64,000 nt of DNA, from the NCBI RefSeq assembly GCF_018449795.1, contig NZ_JAAVVE010000011.1, positions 41,111 through 105,110 on the forward strand. The letters run 5' to 3'. The notes below the pieces were generated by a model. It was not told where the DNA came from. It was given only the letters and a program-made list of their open reading frames with translations, and ran no database searches. Numbering within the stretch: position 1 is the stretch's first letter; each line of letters starts with the position of its first letter. The translations under genes and the position numbers were made by a program. Source of the DNA: Sphingomonas sp. dw_22 (GTDB lineage Bacteria > Pseudomonadota > Alphaproteobacteria > Sphingomonadales > Sphingomonadaceae). Of this stretch, positions 50,762-60,197 are shown in pieces.

Positions 50762-52258
50762 ATGCGGGGAACGCGATCCGTGTCGCTGCGGGGCCGCCTG
50801 ACGGGCGCGGTCATGGTTCCGCTCGCGGCGCTGGTGCTGCTGTTCGGCGGCATCACCTGCTGGACGCTCCACACCAATTATTCGCGCACGTCGGATCGCG
50901 TGCTGGTGGGATCGGTGCGCACGGTGAGCGTGGCGCTCAATGCCGAGGAGGCGCTACGGCCCAGGCTGGTTCCGCTTGCCATCCACCTGCTCCAGCGCCG
51001 GGCGCGCGCCGTCACGGTGTTCAGCGTCTATCATGGCGACAAGCTGATCGCGGGGATGGCCGCGCTGAAACCGCCGGCCGATTACGACCTGAACGACCAC
51101 GTCACCGACCGGCATCCGCCCGCGACCTTCCCCCAGCCCTTTCGCGACGTCCGGCTCGATCGCGGCTATGTCGATCCCAGGGACGCGGAAACGGTGGTGC
51201 AGGCGGCCTATCTGCGCAACGGCATGCTGAACGGGAAGGAAGTGCGGATCGCTACCGAGATCCGCAGGATCCAGGATGATCCGCACGCGATCGCGATCCA
51301 GGTCGCCGATTTCCGGGACGATCGCCGCGCCTATGAGCAGGGCTATTATCTCCAGGTGGCCGGCGGCGGCGTGCTAATCCTGATGATCGCCGTGCTGCTG
51401 TTCTGGTGGGCGATCAGTTGGGGGCTGGCGCCATTCGCAGGGCTCACCGCGCAGGTCGAGGCCGCGCGCGAAGTCGCTCCGGCGCATTTCCGCCTGATCC
51501 CGCCGCCGAACACGCTGCGCGAGGCGCTGCCCTTCATCCAGGCGTTCAACGCGCTGATGGTCCGCACCGAAAAGGCGACCGAATTGCTGCGCCAGTTCAC
51601 CGCGAACGCCTCGCACCAGATGCGCACCCCGCTGGCGATCGTGCGCGTGCATCTGGGGGTGCTGGAGCGCTTCGGCGCGGATTCCCCCAAGGGCAAGGCG
51701 GCGCTGCATGATATCCCGGAAGCGGTCGCCTCGCTCGAGCGCCTGTTGCTCCAGCTCATCGCGCTGGCCCGCACCGAGGAACAGGCGATCGACCCGGAGA
51801 TGGCGTTCGACCTGGCGGAGACGGCCGCGACGGTGACCGGCGAGCGCGCGGCGCAGATCGAGGACGACCGGCTCGACATGGCGTTCGAGCGCGACGGCGA
51901 CGCGCCGATGATGGCGCTCGGCCATCCCGCGCTCGCGGCGGAGCTGATCGGCAACCTGATCGACAATGCCATCCGCTACAATCGGCCCGGCGGTTCGGTG
52001 GTCGTTCGCCTGCAACGCGACCCGGAAACGGCGCGGGTGCAGATCGAGGACGACGGCCCCGGCATTCCCGAAGCCGAGCGCGAGCGGGTGTGGGAGCGCT
52101 TCTATCGCCTCCACAACGACAATGGCCAGGCGGGCAGCGGCCTCGGGCTGCCGATCGTCCGGGCGCTTGCCGAGCGGATGGGCGCCAGCGTCTCGCTAAG
52201 CAGCGGCAGCGACGGCCGGGGCCTCTGCGCCACCGTGGAGTTCAAGGCCGTCGCATAA
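50762..52258 (+). CDS. Sensor histidine kinase (TctE-like)
   Basis: A 498-residue membrane kinase. TM1 at about 14-34 (LTGAVMVPLAALVLLFGGITC) and TM2 at about 200-220 (GGGVLILMIAVLLFWWAISW) flank a 165-residue periplasmic sensor (2CSK_N type). HisKA has phospho-acceptor His285 in NASHQMRTPLAIV; the ATPase has NLIDNAIRYN, DDGPGIPE and GSGLGLPIV. TctE-type sensors commonly respond to carboxylates or amino acids, which fits the neighbouring symporter and peptidases. Co-transcribed with the regulator. Confidence 0.93.
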   Translation: MRGTRSVSLRGRLTGAVMVPLAALVLLFGGITCWTLHTNYSRTSDRVLVGSVRTVSVALNAEEALRPRLVPLAIHLLQRRARAVTVFSVYHGDKLIAGMAALKPPADYDLNDHVTDRHPPATFPQPFRDVRLDRGYVDPRDAETVVQAAYLRNGMLNGKEVRIATEIRRIQDDPHAIAIQVADFRDDRRAYEQGYYLQVAGGGVLILMIAVLLFWWAISWGLAPFAGLTAQVEAAREVAPAHFRLIPPPNTLREALPFIQAFNALMVRTEKATELLRQFTANASHQMRTPLAIVRVHLGVLERFGADSPKGKAALHDIPEAVASLERLLLQLIALARTEEQAIDPEMAFDLAETAATVTGERAAQIEDDRLDMAFERDGDAPMMALGHPALAAELIGNLIDNAIRYNRPGGSVVVRLQRDPETARVQIEDDGPGIPEAERERVWERFYRLHNDNGQAGSGLGLPIVRALAERMGASVSLSSGSDGRGLCATVEFKAVA

Positions 52259-52279
52259 GGCGGCGCGTCGCCCGATTCT

Positions 52280-52295
52280 GACAGCTTCGTGACAG
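52280..52295 (+). promoter_or_regulatory. Direct-repeat operator 3 (cytochrome/PQQ/CapA operon)
   Basis: GACAG-CTTCGT-GACAG followed after 8 nt by CATAGCC. It ends 44 bp before the cytochrome c start. The element would cover the -35 region if CATAGC is the -10. Confidence 0.7.
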
Positions 52296-52339
52296 CCGGC
52301 ATCCATAGCCTGCCCCTCTGAACAGACAGGGGCGACGCG

Positions 52340-52741
52340 ATGGCGAAGAAGCGAAAATTGATGGTGGCAGGCGCGGCCTGCCTTGCCGCGAGCGCAGGCT
52401 TCGCGGCGCCCACGGTCAGCTACACCGTGGCGCAGAGCACGCGCGGCAAGACCGCCTATGTCGCCAATTGCGCGCGCTGCCATGGCGCCAATATGGGCGG
52501 TGGCGCGGCGCCCACGCTTACCGGCGCCTTCTGGAACAGTTGGAAGGGCCGTTCGCTGGGCGAGCTGATGGGGCTGGTCCAGGGTTCGATGCCCGCCGAT
52601 GCCCCGGCGAGCCTCGACGACGAAGCCTATGCCGACATCCTCGCCTATATGATGAGCAAGGGCGGCTATCCGGCCGGCCCAAAGGCCCTGCCCGCTTCGC
52701 CCAAGGCGCTCGCGGCCGAAAAGATCGGAGCGCGGCCATGA
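52340..52741 (+). CDS. Periplasmic c-type cytochrome
   Basis: A 133-residue protein with signal peptide (MAKKRKLMVAGAACLAASAG) and one heme site, CARCH, in YVANCARCHGANMGGG. The axial Met is probably in LVQGSMPADAP or YMMSKGGYP. It most likely takes electrons from the PQQ dehydrogenase whose ATG overlaps its stop (ATGA). Good AGGGG ribosome site 7 nt upstream. Confidence 0.9.
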   Translation: MAKKRKLMVAGAACLAASAGFAAPTVSYTVAQSTRGKTAYVANCARCHGANMGGGAAPTLTGAFWNSWKGRSLGELMGLVQGSMPADAPASLDDEAYADILAYMMSKGGYPAGPKALPASPKALAAEKIGARP

Positions 52742-54657
52742 TCCGCACCGGCCTCACTCTCGCGCTCCTGCTGGCCTCCACCGCCGCTATCGCCCAATCG
52801 CGGGACGGCGAGTGGCGCGAATATGCCGGCGACAAGGCAGCGACCCGCTACGTCCCGTTCGACCAGATCGACCGCGGCAACGTGGCCTCGCTCAAGATCG
52901 CCTGGCGCCGTCCGGGCATCGCGCCCGAGCTCGCCGCCGCCGATCCCAGCGTGCGCACCACCGGCTATTTCAAATCGACTCCGCTGATGATCGGCGACCG
53001 CCTCTATGCGCAGGACAGCGCCGGGCTGATCGAAGCGTTCGATCCGGGCACCGGCGCGACGATCTGGGTGCAGGAGCAGTTCGCCGGCGATACCGTGCAG
53101 GGCTCGGGCATGCGCGGCATCGCCTATGTCGAGGTAGCGGGAAAGGGCCGGCTGCTCGCCGTGCGCGACCATTGGCTCTACGCGATCGACCTGTCGGGCA
53201 GGATCATCCGCAGCTTCGGCGACAATGGCCGCGTCGACATGGTTCCCGGCATGGGGCCCCGCGCCACCGACTATAGCTGGGGCGGCTCGCCCCAGGTGTG
53301 CGGCGACGTCGTCGCGCTCGGCGCCACCCAGACCGACGTGCCGGGATCGAAGGAGCAGCCGCCCGGCTATGTCCAGGCGTTCGACGTGCGCACCGGCAAG
53401 CCGCGCTGGCGCTTCAACCCGATCCCCGCGAAGGACGATCCCGCGGCCAAGACCTGGGAGAACGGCTCGGCCGATTATACCGGCGAAGGCAATGTCTGGG
53501 CGCCGATGAGCGCGGACGAAGCGCTGGGGCTGATGTACCTGCCCACCGCCTCCCCCACCAACGACATGTATGGCGGCCATCGGCTGGGCGACAATCTCTA
53601 CACCGATTCGGTGGTGGCGGTGCGGTGCGAGACCGGCAAGATCGCCTGGCACCAGCAGCTCATCCACCATGACCTGTGGGACATGGACCCCAATGCCGCG
53701 CCGATGCTGGTGGACGTGACCGTCGCCGGCAAGCGCGTGCCCGCCGTGGTGCAGCTCACCAAGCGCGGCTCCGCCTTCGTGTTCGACCGGCGCGACGGCA
53801 CGCCGGTATGGCCGATCGAGGAACGGCCGGTGCCGGCCGCGACGACACCGGGCGAGCGCACCTCCCCCACCCAGCCCTTCCCGCTCAAGCCCGCGCCCTA
53901 TGAGCCGCAGATATCGGGCGGAGAGAACCTGATCGACTTCACCCCGGCGCTCCGCGCGGCCGCGCTCGACATGACCAGGGACTTCGTCACCGGGCCGATC
54001 TTCACGCCCCCGGCGGTCGAGGGCACCGACGGCAAGCGCGGCAGCATCCAGATGACAAACGGCGGATCGGGCTGGCCCGGCGGCGCCTTCGATCCGGAAA
54101 CGGGCATGCTCTTCGTGCCGTCATACAGCCGCGTGATGTGGATCACGATCGTGCCGGGCGATCCGGCCAGCACCGATCTTCGCTACATCAAGGGCCGCCG
54201 CAACCTGATCGAGGGGCCGGAGGGGCTGCCGCTCAGCAAGCCGCCTTATGGCCGCGTCACCGGCATCGACCTGAAGAGCGGCGACATCAAATGGGTCGCC
54301 GCCAATGCAGACGGCCCGCGCACCCACCCGGCGATCCGCGCGCTAAACCTGCCGCCGCTGGGCGTGCCGAGCCACGACATGCCGCTGGCGACCAAATCTC
54401 TGTTCTTCCTGGGCCTCGCCGATCCGGTGACGATCCAGGGGCGCACCGCGGACGGCAAGATCCCGCTCCAGGCCTGGTTCGACGACAGCCTGCGCGCGTT
54501 CGACAAGGCGACCGGCGAAGTGGTGGCGTCGATCAAGCTCCCGGCCGGCGCCACCGGCGCGCTGATGAGCTATATGTACAAGGGCAAGCAGTACATCGTC
54601 GTGCCGGTGGGATCGATGAAGAAGCCCGCCGAGTTCGTCGCGCTGGCGCTGCCATGA
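52738..54657 (+). CDS. PQQ-dependent dehydrogenase (soluble quinoprotein)
   Basis: A 639-residue exported beta-propeller; signal peptide MIRTGLTLALLLASTAAIAQ. WREYAGDKAATRYVPFDQID, repeated W-motif blades (IEAFDPGTGATIWV; VQAFDVRTGKPRWRFN; VVAVRCETGKIAWHQQL) and the HHDLWDMDPNAAPMLVDV segment are typical of quinoprotein glucose/alcohol dehydrogenases. It lacks the N-terminal membrane domain of Gcd and has no fused heme domain, using the separate cytochrome instead. The substrate is unknown; an alcohol, sugar or hydroxy-amino compound released by this locus is possible. Confidence 0.9.
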   Translation: MIRTGLTLALLLASTAAIAQSRDGEWREYAGDKAATRYVPFDQIDRGNVASLKIAWRRPGIAPELAAADPSVRTTGYFKSTPLMIGDRLYAQDSAGLIEAFDPGTGATIWVQEQFAGDTVQGSGMRGIAYVEVAGKGRLLAVRDHWLYAIDLSGRIIRSFGDNGRVDMVPGMGPRATDYSWGGSPQVCGDVVALGATQTDVPGSKEQPPGYVQAFDVRTGKPRWRFNPIPAKDDPAAKTWENGSADYTGEGNVWAPMSADEALGLMYLPTASPTNDMYGGHRLGDNLYTDSVVAVRCETGKIAWHQQLIHHDLWDMDPNAAPMLVDVTVAGKRVPAVVQLTKRGSAFVFDRRDGTPVWPIEERPVPAATTPGERTSPTQPFPLKPAPYEPQISGGENLIDFTPALRAAALDMTRDFVTGPIFTPPAVEGTDGKRGSIQMTNGGSGWPGGAFDPETGMLFVPSYSRVMWITIVPGDPASTDLRYIKGRRNLIEGPEGLPLSKPPYGRVTGIDLKSGDIKWVAANADGPRTHPAIRALNLPPLGVPSHDMPLATKSLFFLGLADPVTIQGRTADGKIPLQAWFDDSLRAFDKATGEVVASIKLPAGATGALMSYMYKGKQYIVVPVGSMKKPAEFVALALP

Positions 54658-56024
54658 GGCGCTGGCTGGGCGCCGCGCTGCTGCTCGCCTGTCCCGCCGT
54701 GGCGCAGGCGCAGCAGGTGGCCAAGCCGCTGGACATCCAGCCGGTGCCGCACCGCCCGATCGCCGGCGGCTTCACCCTCGCGACGGCGGGCGACCTGATC
54801 TATCTGCGCGCGATGCTCCCCACGATCGAGGCACAGGCGCCGGACATGCTGGCGCTGCTGCGCGACGCCGACGTGACGTTCGGGAATTTCGAGACCAATA
54901 TCCTCGATCTCGGCGATTTCGCCGGATCGCCCCAGGCCGAATCCGGTGGAACCTGGATGTTCGGCGCGCCCGGCGTGCCAGCGGACGTCCGCGCGATGGG
55001 TTTCGATCTTGTCGGCATGGCGAACAACCACGGCACCGATTGGGGCGTCGAGGGCATGCTGGAGACCGCGCGCCGGCTCGACGCGGCCGGGATCGTCCAT
55101 GCCGGCGCCGATCGCAACCTCTCCGCCGCGCGGGCTCCGCGCTATCTCGACATGGCGAAGGGCCGCATCGGGCTGGTCGCCGCAACCACCAGCTTCACGC
55201 CGATGTCGCGCGCCGCCGATCCGATCGGCGAAGTGCCCGGCCGGCCCGGCGTCAACGCGCTCCGCACGCAGCGCACGACGCTGATCCCGGCCGAGCAGAT
55301 CGAGCCGCTGGCGCAGATCGCCGGTGCCGCGCGCCCTGACGGCAAGACGATCGAGCTGAGCGGCGTCCGCTATCGCGCCAGTACTGACGGGAAACCGGGC
55401 CTCTCCTACGCGCTCAATCCCGCCGATCTCCAGGCGAACCTGCGCAGTATCCGCCAGGCGCACGAGAACGGCAATTTCACGATCTTCTCGCTGCACAATC
55501 ACGAGCCCGGCAATCCCAGCCAGGCGCCGGCCGATTTCGCCGGGCCGCTCGCCCATGCCGCGATCGACGCGGGCGCGGACGTGGTGGTCGGCCATGGGCC
55601 GCACCAACTGCGCGGCATCGAAATCTACAAGGGGCGGCCAATCTTCTATTCGCTGGGCAACTTCGCGATGATGAACAACTCGCTCGATCAGATTCCGGCC
55701 GACATGTACGATCAATATGGCGTCGCGCCCGCAGCCGATGTGACCACGCCGGAACTGGTCTTCGCGCGCAATGCCCAGGCCTATTCCAACCCGCTGTTCC
55801 TCGAGAGCGTGATCGCCACCAGCCGCTTCGTCGACGGCGCCGTCGCGGAGATCCGCCTCTATCCGCTCGACCTGGGCAGCACCGAAAAGGGTGCCGGCCG
55901 TGGCGTGCCCCGGCTCGCGGACGCGCATGTCGGGCGCCGCGTGCTGGAGCGGCTCCAGGCGCTCTCGGCGCCGTTCGGAACCCGGATCGTGATCGAGAAG
56001 GGCGTGGGCGTCATCCGCCCCTGA
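54654..56024 (+). CDS. CapA-family (PGA_cap) metallophosphatase-fold protein
   Basis: A 456-residue exported protein; signal peptide MRRWLGAALLLACPAVAQAQ. Metal/active-site motifs of the CapA fold are present: GDLIYL, FGNFETNI, MANNHGTDWG, IFSLHNHEP and VGHGPHQLRGIEIYKGRPIFYSLGNF. CapA is needed for poly-gamma-glutamate synthesis in Bacillus, but the family is calcineurin-like and probably enzymatic. No capBC genes lie nearby, so here it may act on a gamma-glutamyl or phosphorylated substrate. Starts in an ATGA overlap; convergent with the second amidohydrolase. Confidence 0.9.
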   Translation: MRRWLGAALLLACPAVAQAQQVAKPLDIQPVPHRPIAGGFTLATAGDLIYLRAMLPTIEAQAPDMLALLRDADVTFGNFETNILDLGDFAGSPQAESGGTWMFGAPGVPADVRAMGFDLVGMANNHGTDWGVEGMLETARRLDAAGIVHAGADRNLSAARAPRYLDMAKGRIGLVAATTSFTPMSRAADPIGEVPGRPGVNALRTQRTTLIPAEQIEPLAQIAGAARPDGKTIELSGVRYRASTDGKPGLSYALNPADLQANLRSIRQAHENGNFTIFSLHNHEPGNPSQAPADFAGPLAHAAIDAGADVVVGHGPHQLRGIEIYKGRPIFYSLGNFAMMNNSLDQIPADMYDQYGVAPAADVTTPELVFARNAQAYSNPLFLESVIATSRFVDGAVAEIRLYPLDLGSTEKGAGRGVPRLADAHVGRRVLERLQALSAPFGTRIVIEKGVGVIRP

Positions 56025-56064
56025 CGCATCGGGCGGGTCGGCTCCGCGAAGCCGGCCCCGCGCC

Positions 56065-57318
56065 TCATTCGCTCACATTCTTGTAGACCTTGCCGCCCTT
56101 CATGACGAAGCGGACGCGCCACAATGCGGTGATGTCCTTCAACGGATCTCCGTCCACCGCGATGATGTCCGCCTCCATGCCCGGCGCGATCGCGCCGATC
56201 CGGTCGCCCAGGTCGATCGCCCTGGCATCGATCGAGGTGGCGGCCATGATCGCCTTCATCGGATCCTGGCCCTGCTGCACACGCCAGATGATCTCGCGGG
56301 CATTGTCGCCCTCTGCGCCAGCATTGGTGTCGCCGCCCGAGAGATAGGTGACGTTGGTCACCGTCAGGAAGCGGCGCCACTTGTCCTTGTTCTCCTGGAC
56401 ATTGCCTTCCATGTATTTGAAGGCATCCTCGGTATAATTGCCGGTGCCGAGATATTTCGCCTTGTTGCGCATATAGTTGGGCTGGACCAGGCCGAAGGTC
56501 GGCTCGATATACAGACCCTTCTCGCCCGCGAGCTTCAGCGTATCGAGCTTCGCGAGCTGTGCGTGCGTGACGGCGGTGCAATGCCCGATCGCGGCGCGCA
56601 CGGCGCTGTCGGCATGGGCATGGACCCAGGTCCGCAGCCCGAGCCGTTTCGCCTCGTCGCAGGCGACAGCGATCTGCTCATCGGTCCAGGTCTGGTCGCC
56701 GCCGTCGCGGATGCTCTTGGTGACCATCAGCTTGATGAGATCGGCGCCCTGCGCCTTGCGCGTGGCGATGGTCTGGCGGATGGCATCCAGCGACAATTTG
56801 GGATCGCGCAGCGGCTGGCCCGAGCTGAGCAGGCGCGGCCCCGGCAACCGGCCATTGGCGATCGCCGCCCGCAGCGCGAAATCGTCGTTCGATCCGATGC
56901 TCTGGACGGTGGTGAAGCCCGCCATCAGCGTCAGATAGACATTCTCGGAGAATTTGAGCGCCTTCTGCTCGGGCGTCTCGCCTTCCTCGATCGCACGGTT
57001 CTCGTCGTTGAAATGCGCGGTGATGTGGACATGGGTGTCGATCAGCCCGGGCAGCACCGTCAGCCTGGCAAAGTCATAGGTCGGCGCGGCGGCCGGCTTG
57101 CCCTTGCGGACCGCGGCGATCTTTCCGTCGAGCACGGTGATCGTCATGTCGCGGCGCACCCCGCCCTTGCCGTCGATCAGCTCGCCGGCATGGATGGTGA
57201 TCGGCGCGGGCTTTTCGGGCGCGGGCGTGAACGGCGTCACCGCGACCTGCGCCAGCGCCGGCAGCGGTGCCAGCAGGAGCGCGGCGGCAGTGGCGCGAAA
57301 TCGTACGGATTTGGTCAT
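56065..57318 (-). CDS. Exported amidohydrolase (paralogue)
   Basis: A 417-residue paralogue of 48726-49982: signal peptide MTKSVRFRATAAALLLAPLP, ITIHAGELIDGKG, LIDTHVHITAHF, LIKLMVTKSIRDGG, VHAHADSAV, AVTHAQLAK and YLSGGDTNAG. The metal ligands are conserved in both copies. It lies 11 bp after the M14 gene on the same strand, so the two form an operon. It differs from its paralogue in the region around IGHCTAVTHA, which may alter specificity. Confidence 0.9.
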   Translation of the reverse strand: MTKSVRFRATAAALLLAPLPALAQVAVTPFTPAPEKPAPITIHAGELIDGKGGVRRDMTITVLDGKIAAVRKGKPAAAPTYDFARLTVLPGLIDTHVHITAHFNDENRAIEEGETPEQKALKFSENVYLTLMAGFTTVQSIGSNDDFALRAAIANGRLPGPRLLSSGQPLRDPKLSLDAIRQTIATRKAQGADLIKLMVTKSIRDGGDQTWTDEQIAVACDEAKRLGLRTWVHAHADSAVRAAIGHCTAVTHAQLAKLDTLKLAGEKGLYIEPTFGLVQPNYMRNKAKYLGTGNYTEDAFKYMEGNVQENKDKWRRFLTVTNVTYLSGGDTNAGAEGDNAREIIWRVQQGQDPMKAIMAATSIDARAIDLGDRIGAIAPGMEADIIAVDGDPLKDITALWRVRFVMKGGKVYKNVSE

Positions 57319-57329
57319 GGTGCTTCCCC

Positions 57330-60113
57330 TTATTTCGCGGCGCGCACGGCGGCGGGGCCGTAGAGCATGCCATTGAAGAACAGCTTGAACGTGCCATGCG
57401 CCGCGCCGCGCTGGAGCACTTCGGGTCCGTAGAGCAGCAGCTTGCCGCGCCCCACCGAGATGTCGGCGACGCCCACCGTGCCGTCGAGCCGCTCCTGGCC
57501 CACCGCCCAGCCCGAGCGCAGCAACTGCCCGCCCTCGAACCACGAGACCCTGGCGGCGCCCGGCGTCCCTGCGGCGATGCGATAGACCGGGCTGTTGTCG
57601 TAGAAGATGTCGGTCGTAGCGGGCATGCCGTAGCCGAGCGGCTGGCTGGTATCGACGCGCGCCTTCAGGATCGATCCCGGCACGTAGAATTTGCCGGGTG
57701 CCACCGGCTTGCCGTCCGCCTCGCGCAGCGCATTGGTCACCGGCAGCTTGAACAGATCGACCAGCGCGGTGGAGCTGCCGATCGCCATCAGCGTCCCGCC
57801 GTTCCGCGCGAAGCGCTCGATCTGCGGCAGCGTCTTCCCAGCGGTGATCGATCCGAGCCAGGTGCGGTACTGGGCCGGAATATCCTCCGGCTTCGGCTGG
57901 GCGATGGTGCGGCGGTTGCGGCTGCTGTGCCCCTCGGCGATGTAGGAGGCGTCGGGGAAGATCAGCACGTCATAGTCGCGCTCGAGATGCCCCGCATCGA
58001 GCCGCTGCGGCCGGACGATCTCATATGGAAATTCGAACTGCTCGCACAGCCAGCGGACCCAGCCCGAAGGCATCAGGCCCGACCAGAGATCGACCAGCCC
58101 GATCCGCACCGGCCGGATCGCCAGCGCATCCCCGGCGGGCCTGGCATCGACGGCATAGGCATCGACGCCGAGCGCGCCTGCCGCCCCGCCGACGATCTTC
58201 GCCGCCGCGGCCGAGGCGGGAATCCAGATCGCCCCGGGCGCGAAGCTCTTGCCCCCCGCGCTAGTGCCCTGCTTCAGCCAATAGACCGGCAGCCTGGCCT
58301 TGAGCAGCCGATTGGTGAGGACGAAGGCGTCGTTGACCCGATGGTCGACGATCCAGCCGGCCCTGCCCGTGCCGACGATCCGGCCCGCGGGCGGCGCGGC
58401 CTCGTCCGCCAGCGTCTCGAACGGCCCGTCGAAGCCGTCGAGCACGCGATCGAACCCCACGCCCATCTGATAGGCGAGCGTATAGCCCGCCACGTCATAG
58501 GGCCGCACCGGCGGTCCGCCCGGATAGGCGAGGTCCATCGGATGGTCCTGCGGCTCGAACATGTCGAGGATGTGCGGGCGATAGGCCTGGGCGGTCTTCA
58601 CCACCAGCGATCCGGCGGGATAGCGCTTGCCGCCCGCCGCGAACGGCGCAGTCGCGCGCTGGACCTGGACGCCGCTGCGGATCAGGGCGTTGGCGAACTT
58701 GATCGCCGTGGGAAAGTCCGGCTGGTCGCTGCTCAGGATATAGCCGCGCGGATCGCGCAGGGCGGGATCGTGCAGCACCTTGTCGTACAGGGCGACGTCG
58801 ATGCCGACCGCCTCGCCGCGCGGATTGAGGCCGCGCACGCCGGCCTCCTCGCCTTCCGCCCTGGCCGCAGCCTCCAGCGCCGCGACCCGCGCCGGCGTGA
58901 TCGTCCAGCTGTCGCGGTTGCCCGCCTTCACCGAATTGCTCGCCATCCGGTACATGTTGAACAGCAGCCGCTCGCGATTGTTGGCGGCATAGGTGAGCGC
59001 GCCGACATTCATGCTGATCTCGTAGTCGATCGAATCCTTCAGGTGCCACATCCGGGGCGCCACCGGCATCGGCAGGTCGCCCCTGGGGAGCTGTTTCTCG
59101 GCGGTGAGCGAGAGCTGGAACGGCGTGGGGCTGCCGACGATCTCGGTCAGCAGGCCGATCGCATTGTGGAAATAGCTGACCGTGCGCAGGCTGCCGTTGA
59201 ACCAGGTCGAGTAATTGGCGACCGAGCGCATCCCCGAACCCGCCTTGCCCTCGGCGATCAGCCCGCTGTGCATCGCGCCGCCGATCTCGTCGAGCTGGGT
59301 CACGACGAGCGGATCATAGTGATAGTTGAAGGGATCGCGGAACGGCGGCATGAACACCACCATCCCCTCCGGCCCCGGCTGATGATGGTTGTAGATGATC
59401 TCCGGAAACCATTCGCGGAACAGGATCCGGCTGATGTTCTTGGTCTCGGGCTGGGTGATCGCGAAATAGTCGCGGTTGTTATCGTGGCCGATATATTTCT
59501 GGTACAGCCGCGGCAGCGCCCCGCCCTGGGTGTCGTAGAGCGGCCGGCTTTTGGGATCGGGCCAGCGCATATACCAGTTGGCGACCAGCTCCTGCCCGTC
59601 CGGGTTCGCATGGCCGAACAGGATCACGACATTGTCGAGGATGTGCTTGACCGCCGGATCCTGCGACGTCGCGAAATGATAGACCGACGCCATCAGCCCC
59701 TGGGCATGGATGCTCTCGGCCGCGTGCATGCCGCCGTCGATCCACACCACCGCGCGCCCCTCGCGGGCAAGCGCATGCGCCTGATCGTCGTCCAGCCCTT
59801 CTCCCCGCGCCATCCGCGCGGCGATATCGCGATAGCGGTCGAGATTGCGCATGTTCTCCGGCGAGGAGACGATCATCATGTATTGCGGCCGGCCCTCCGC
59901 GGTGGCGCCGATATCGACCAGCTTCGCACGATCCGAGGTGGCGGCGATCGTCTTGTAGAGCTGTTCGAGCTGGGAATAGTTCGCCAGGAAATAGTCCGCG
60001 CCGATATCCTGGCCGAACAGCGCGCGCGGCGAGGGCGTAGGCGTAGGAGTGGGCGAAGCCACAGCGGCCGAACCCGCCAGAAGTGCCGCCGCCAAGAATG
60101 CCTTGCCGAACAT
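57330..60113 (-). CDS. Exported M14-family zinc carboxypeptidase
   Basis: A 927-residue protein, much longer than single-domain carboxypeptidases. Signal peptide MFGKAFLAAALLAGSAAVA followed by a Pro-Thr-Pro spacer. The catalytic domain (about 45-400) has WIDGGMHAAES (His, Glu zinc ligands), HANPDGQELVANWYMRWP, GHDNNRDYFA and IIYNHHQPGPEGMV. The C-terminal ~500 residues contain a ThuA/glutamine-amidotransferase-like part (DVLIFPDASYIAEG; GGTLMAIGSS). It cleaves C-terminal residues or peptidoglycan/gamma-glutamyl-type bonds in the periplasm; the exact bond is unknown. Confidence 0.88.
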   Translation of the reverse strand: MFGKAFLAAALLAGSAAVASPTPTPTPSPRALFGQDIGADYFLANYSQLEQLYKTIAATSDRAKLVDIGATAEGRPQYMMIVSSPENMRNLDRYRDIAARMARGEGLDDDQAHALAREGRAVVWIDGGMHAAESIHAQGLMASVYHFATSQDPAVKHILDNVVILFGHANPDGQELVANWYMRWPDPKSRPLYDTQGGALPRLYQKYIGHDNNRDYFAITQPETKNISRILFREWFPEIIYNHHQPGPEGMVVFMPPFRDPFNYHYDPLVVTQLDEIGGAMHSGLIAEGKAGSGMRSVANYSTWFNGSLRTVSYFHNAIGLLTEIVGSPTPFQLSLTAEKQLPRGDLPMPVAPRMWHLKDSIDYEISMNVGALTYAANNRERLLFNMYRMASNSVKAGNRDSWTITPARVAALEAAARAEGEEAGVRGLNPRGEAVGIDVALYDKVLHDPALRDPRGYILSSDQPDFPTAIKFANALIRSGVQVQRATAPFAAGGKRYPAGSLVVKTAQAYRPHILDMFEPQDHPMDLAYPGGPPVRPYDVAGYTLAYQMGVGFDRVLDGFDGPFETLADEAAPPAGRIVGTGRAGWIVDHRVNDAFVLTNRLLKARLPVYWLKQGTSAGGKSFAPGAIWIPASAAAAKIVGGAAGALGVDAYAVDARPAGDALAIRPVRIGLVDLWSGLMPSGWVRWLCEQFEFPYEIVRPQRLDAGHLERDYDVLIFPDASYIAEGHSSRNRRTIAQPKPEDIPAQYRTWLGSITAGKTLPQIERFARNGGTLMAIGSSTALVDLFKLPVTNALREADGKPVAPGKFYVPGSILKARVDTSQPLGYGMPATTDIFYDNSPVYRIAAGTPGAARVSWFEGGQLLRSGWAVGQERLDGTVGVADISVGRGKLLLYGPEVLQRGAAHGTFKLFFNGMLYGPAAVRAAK

Positions 60114-60163
60114 CGCCTGCCCCCCAACCCATGATCCCGGACGAGAAGGGCTAGGACGCGAAA

Positions 60164-60179
60164 CTGTCTGCAACCTGTC
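60164..60179 (-). promoter_or_regulatory. Direct-repeat operator 5 (M14/amidohydrolase operon)
   Basis: Minus strand GACAG-GTTGCA-GACAG followed after 8 nt by CCTAGCCC; 50 bp before the M14 start. Back-to-back with operator 4. Confidence 0.65.
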
Positions 60180-60197
60180 ACGAAAGCCACACCTCGC

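Noticed and set aside
57267..60134. A 955-codon rightward frame opposite the M14 gene
   Set aside because: Arg/His/Asp/Leu-rich translation without motifs; it mirrors the M14 codon pattern.
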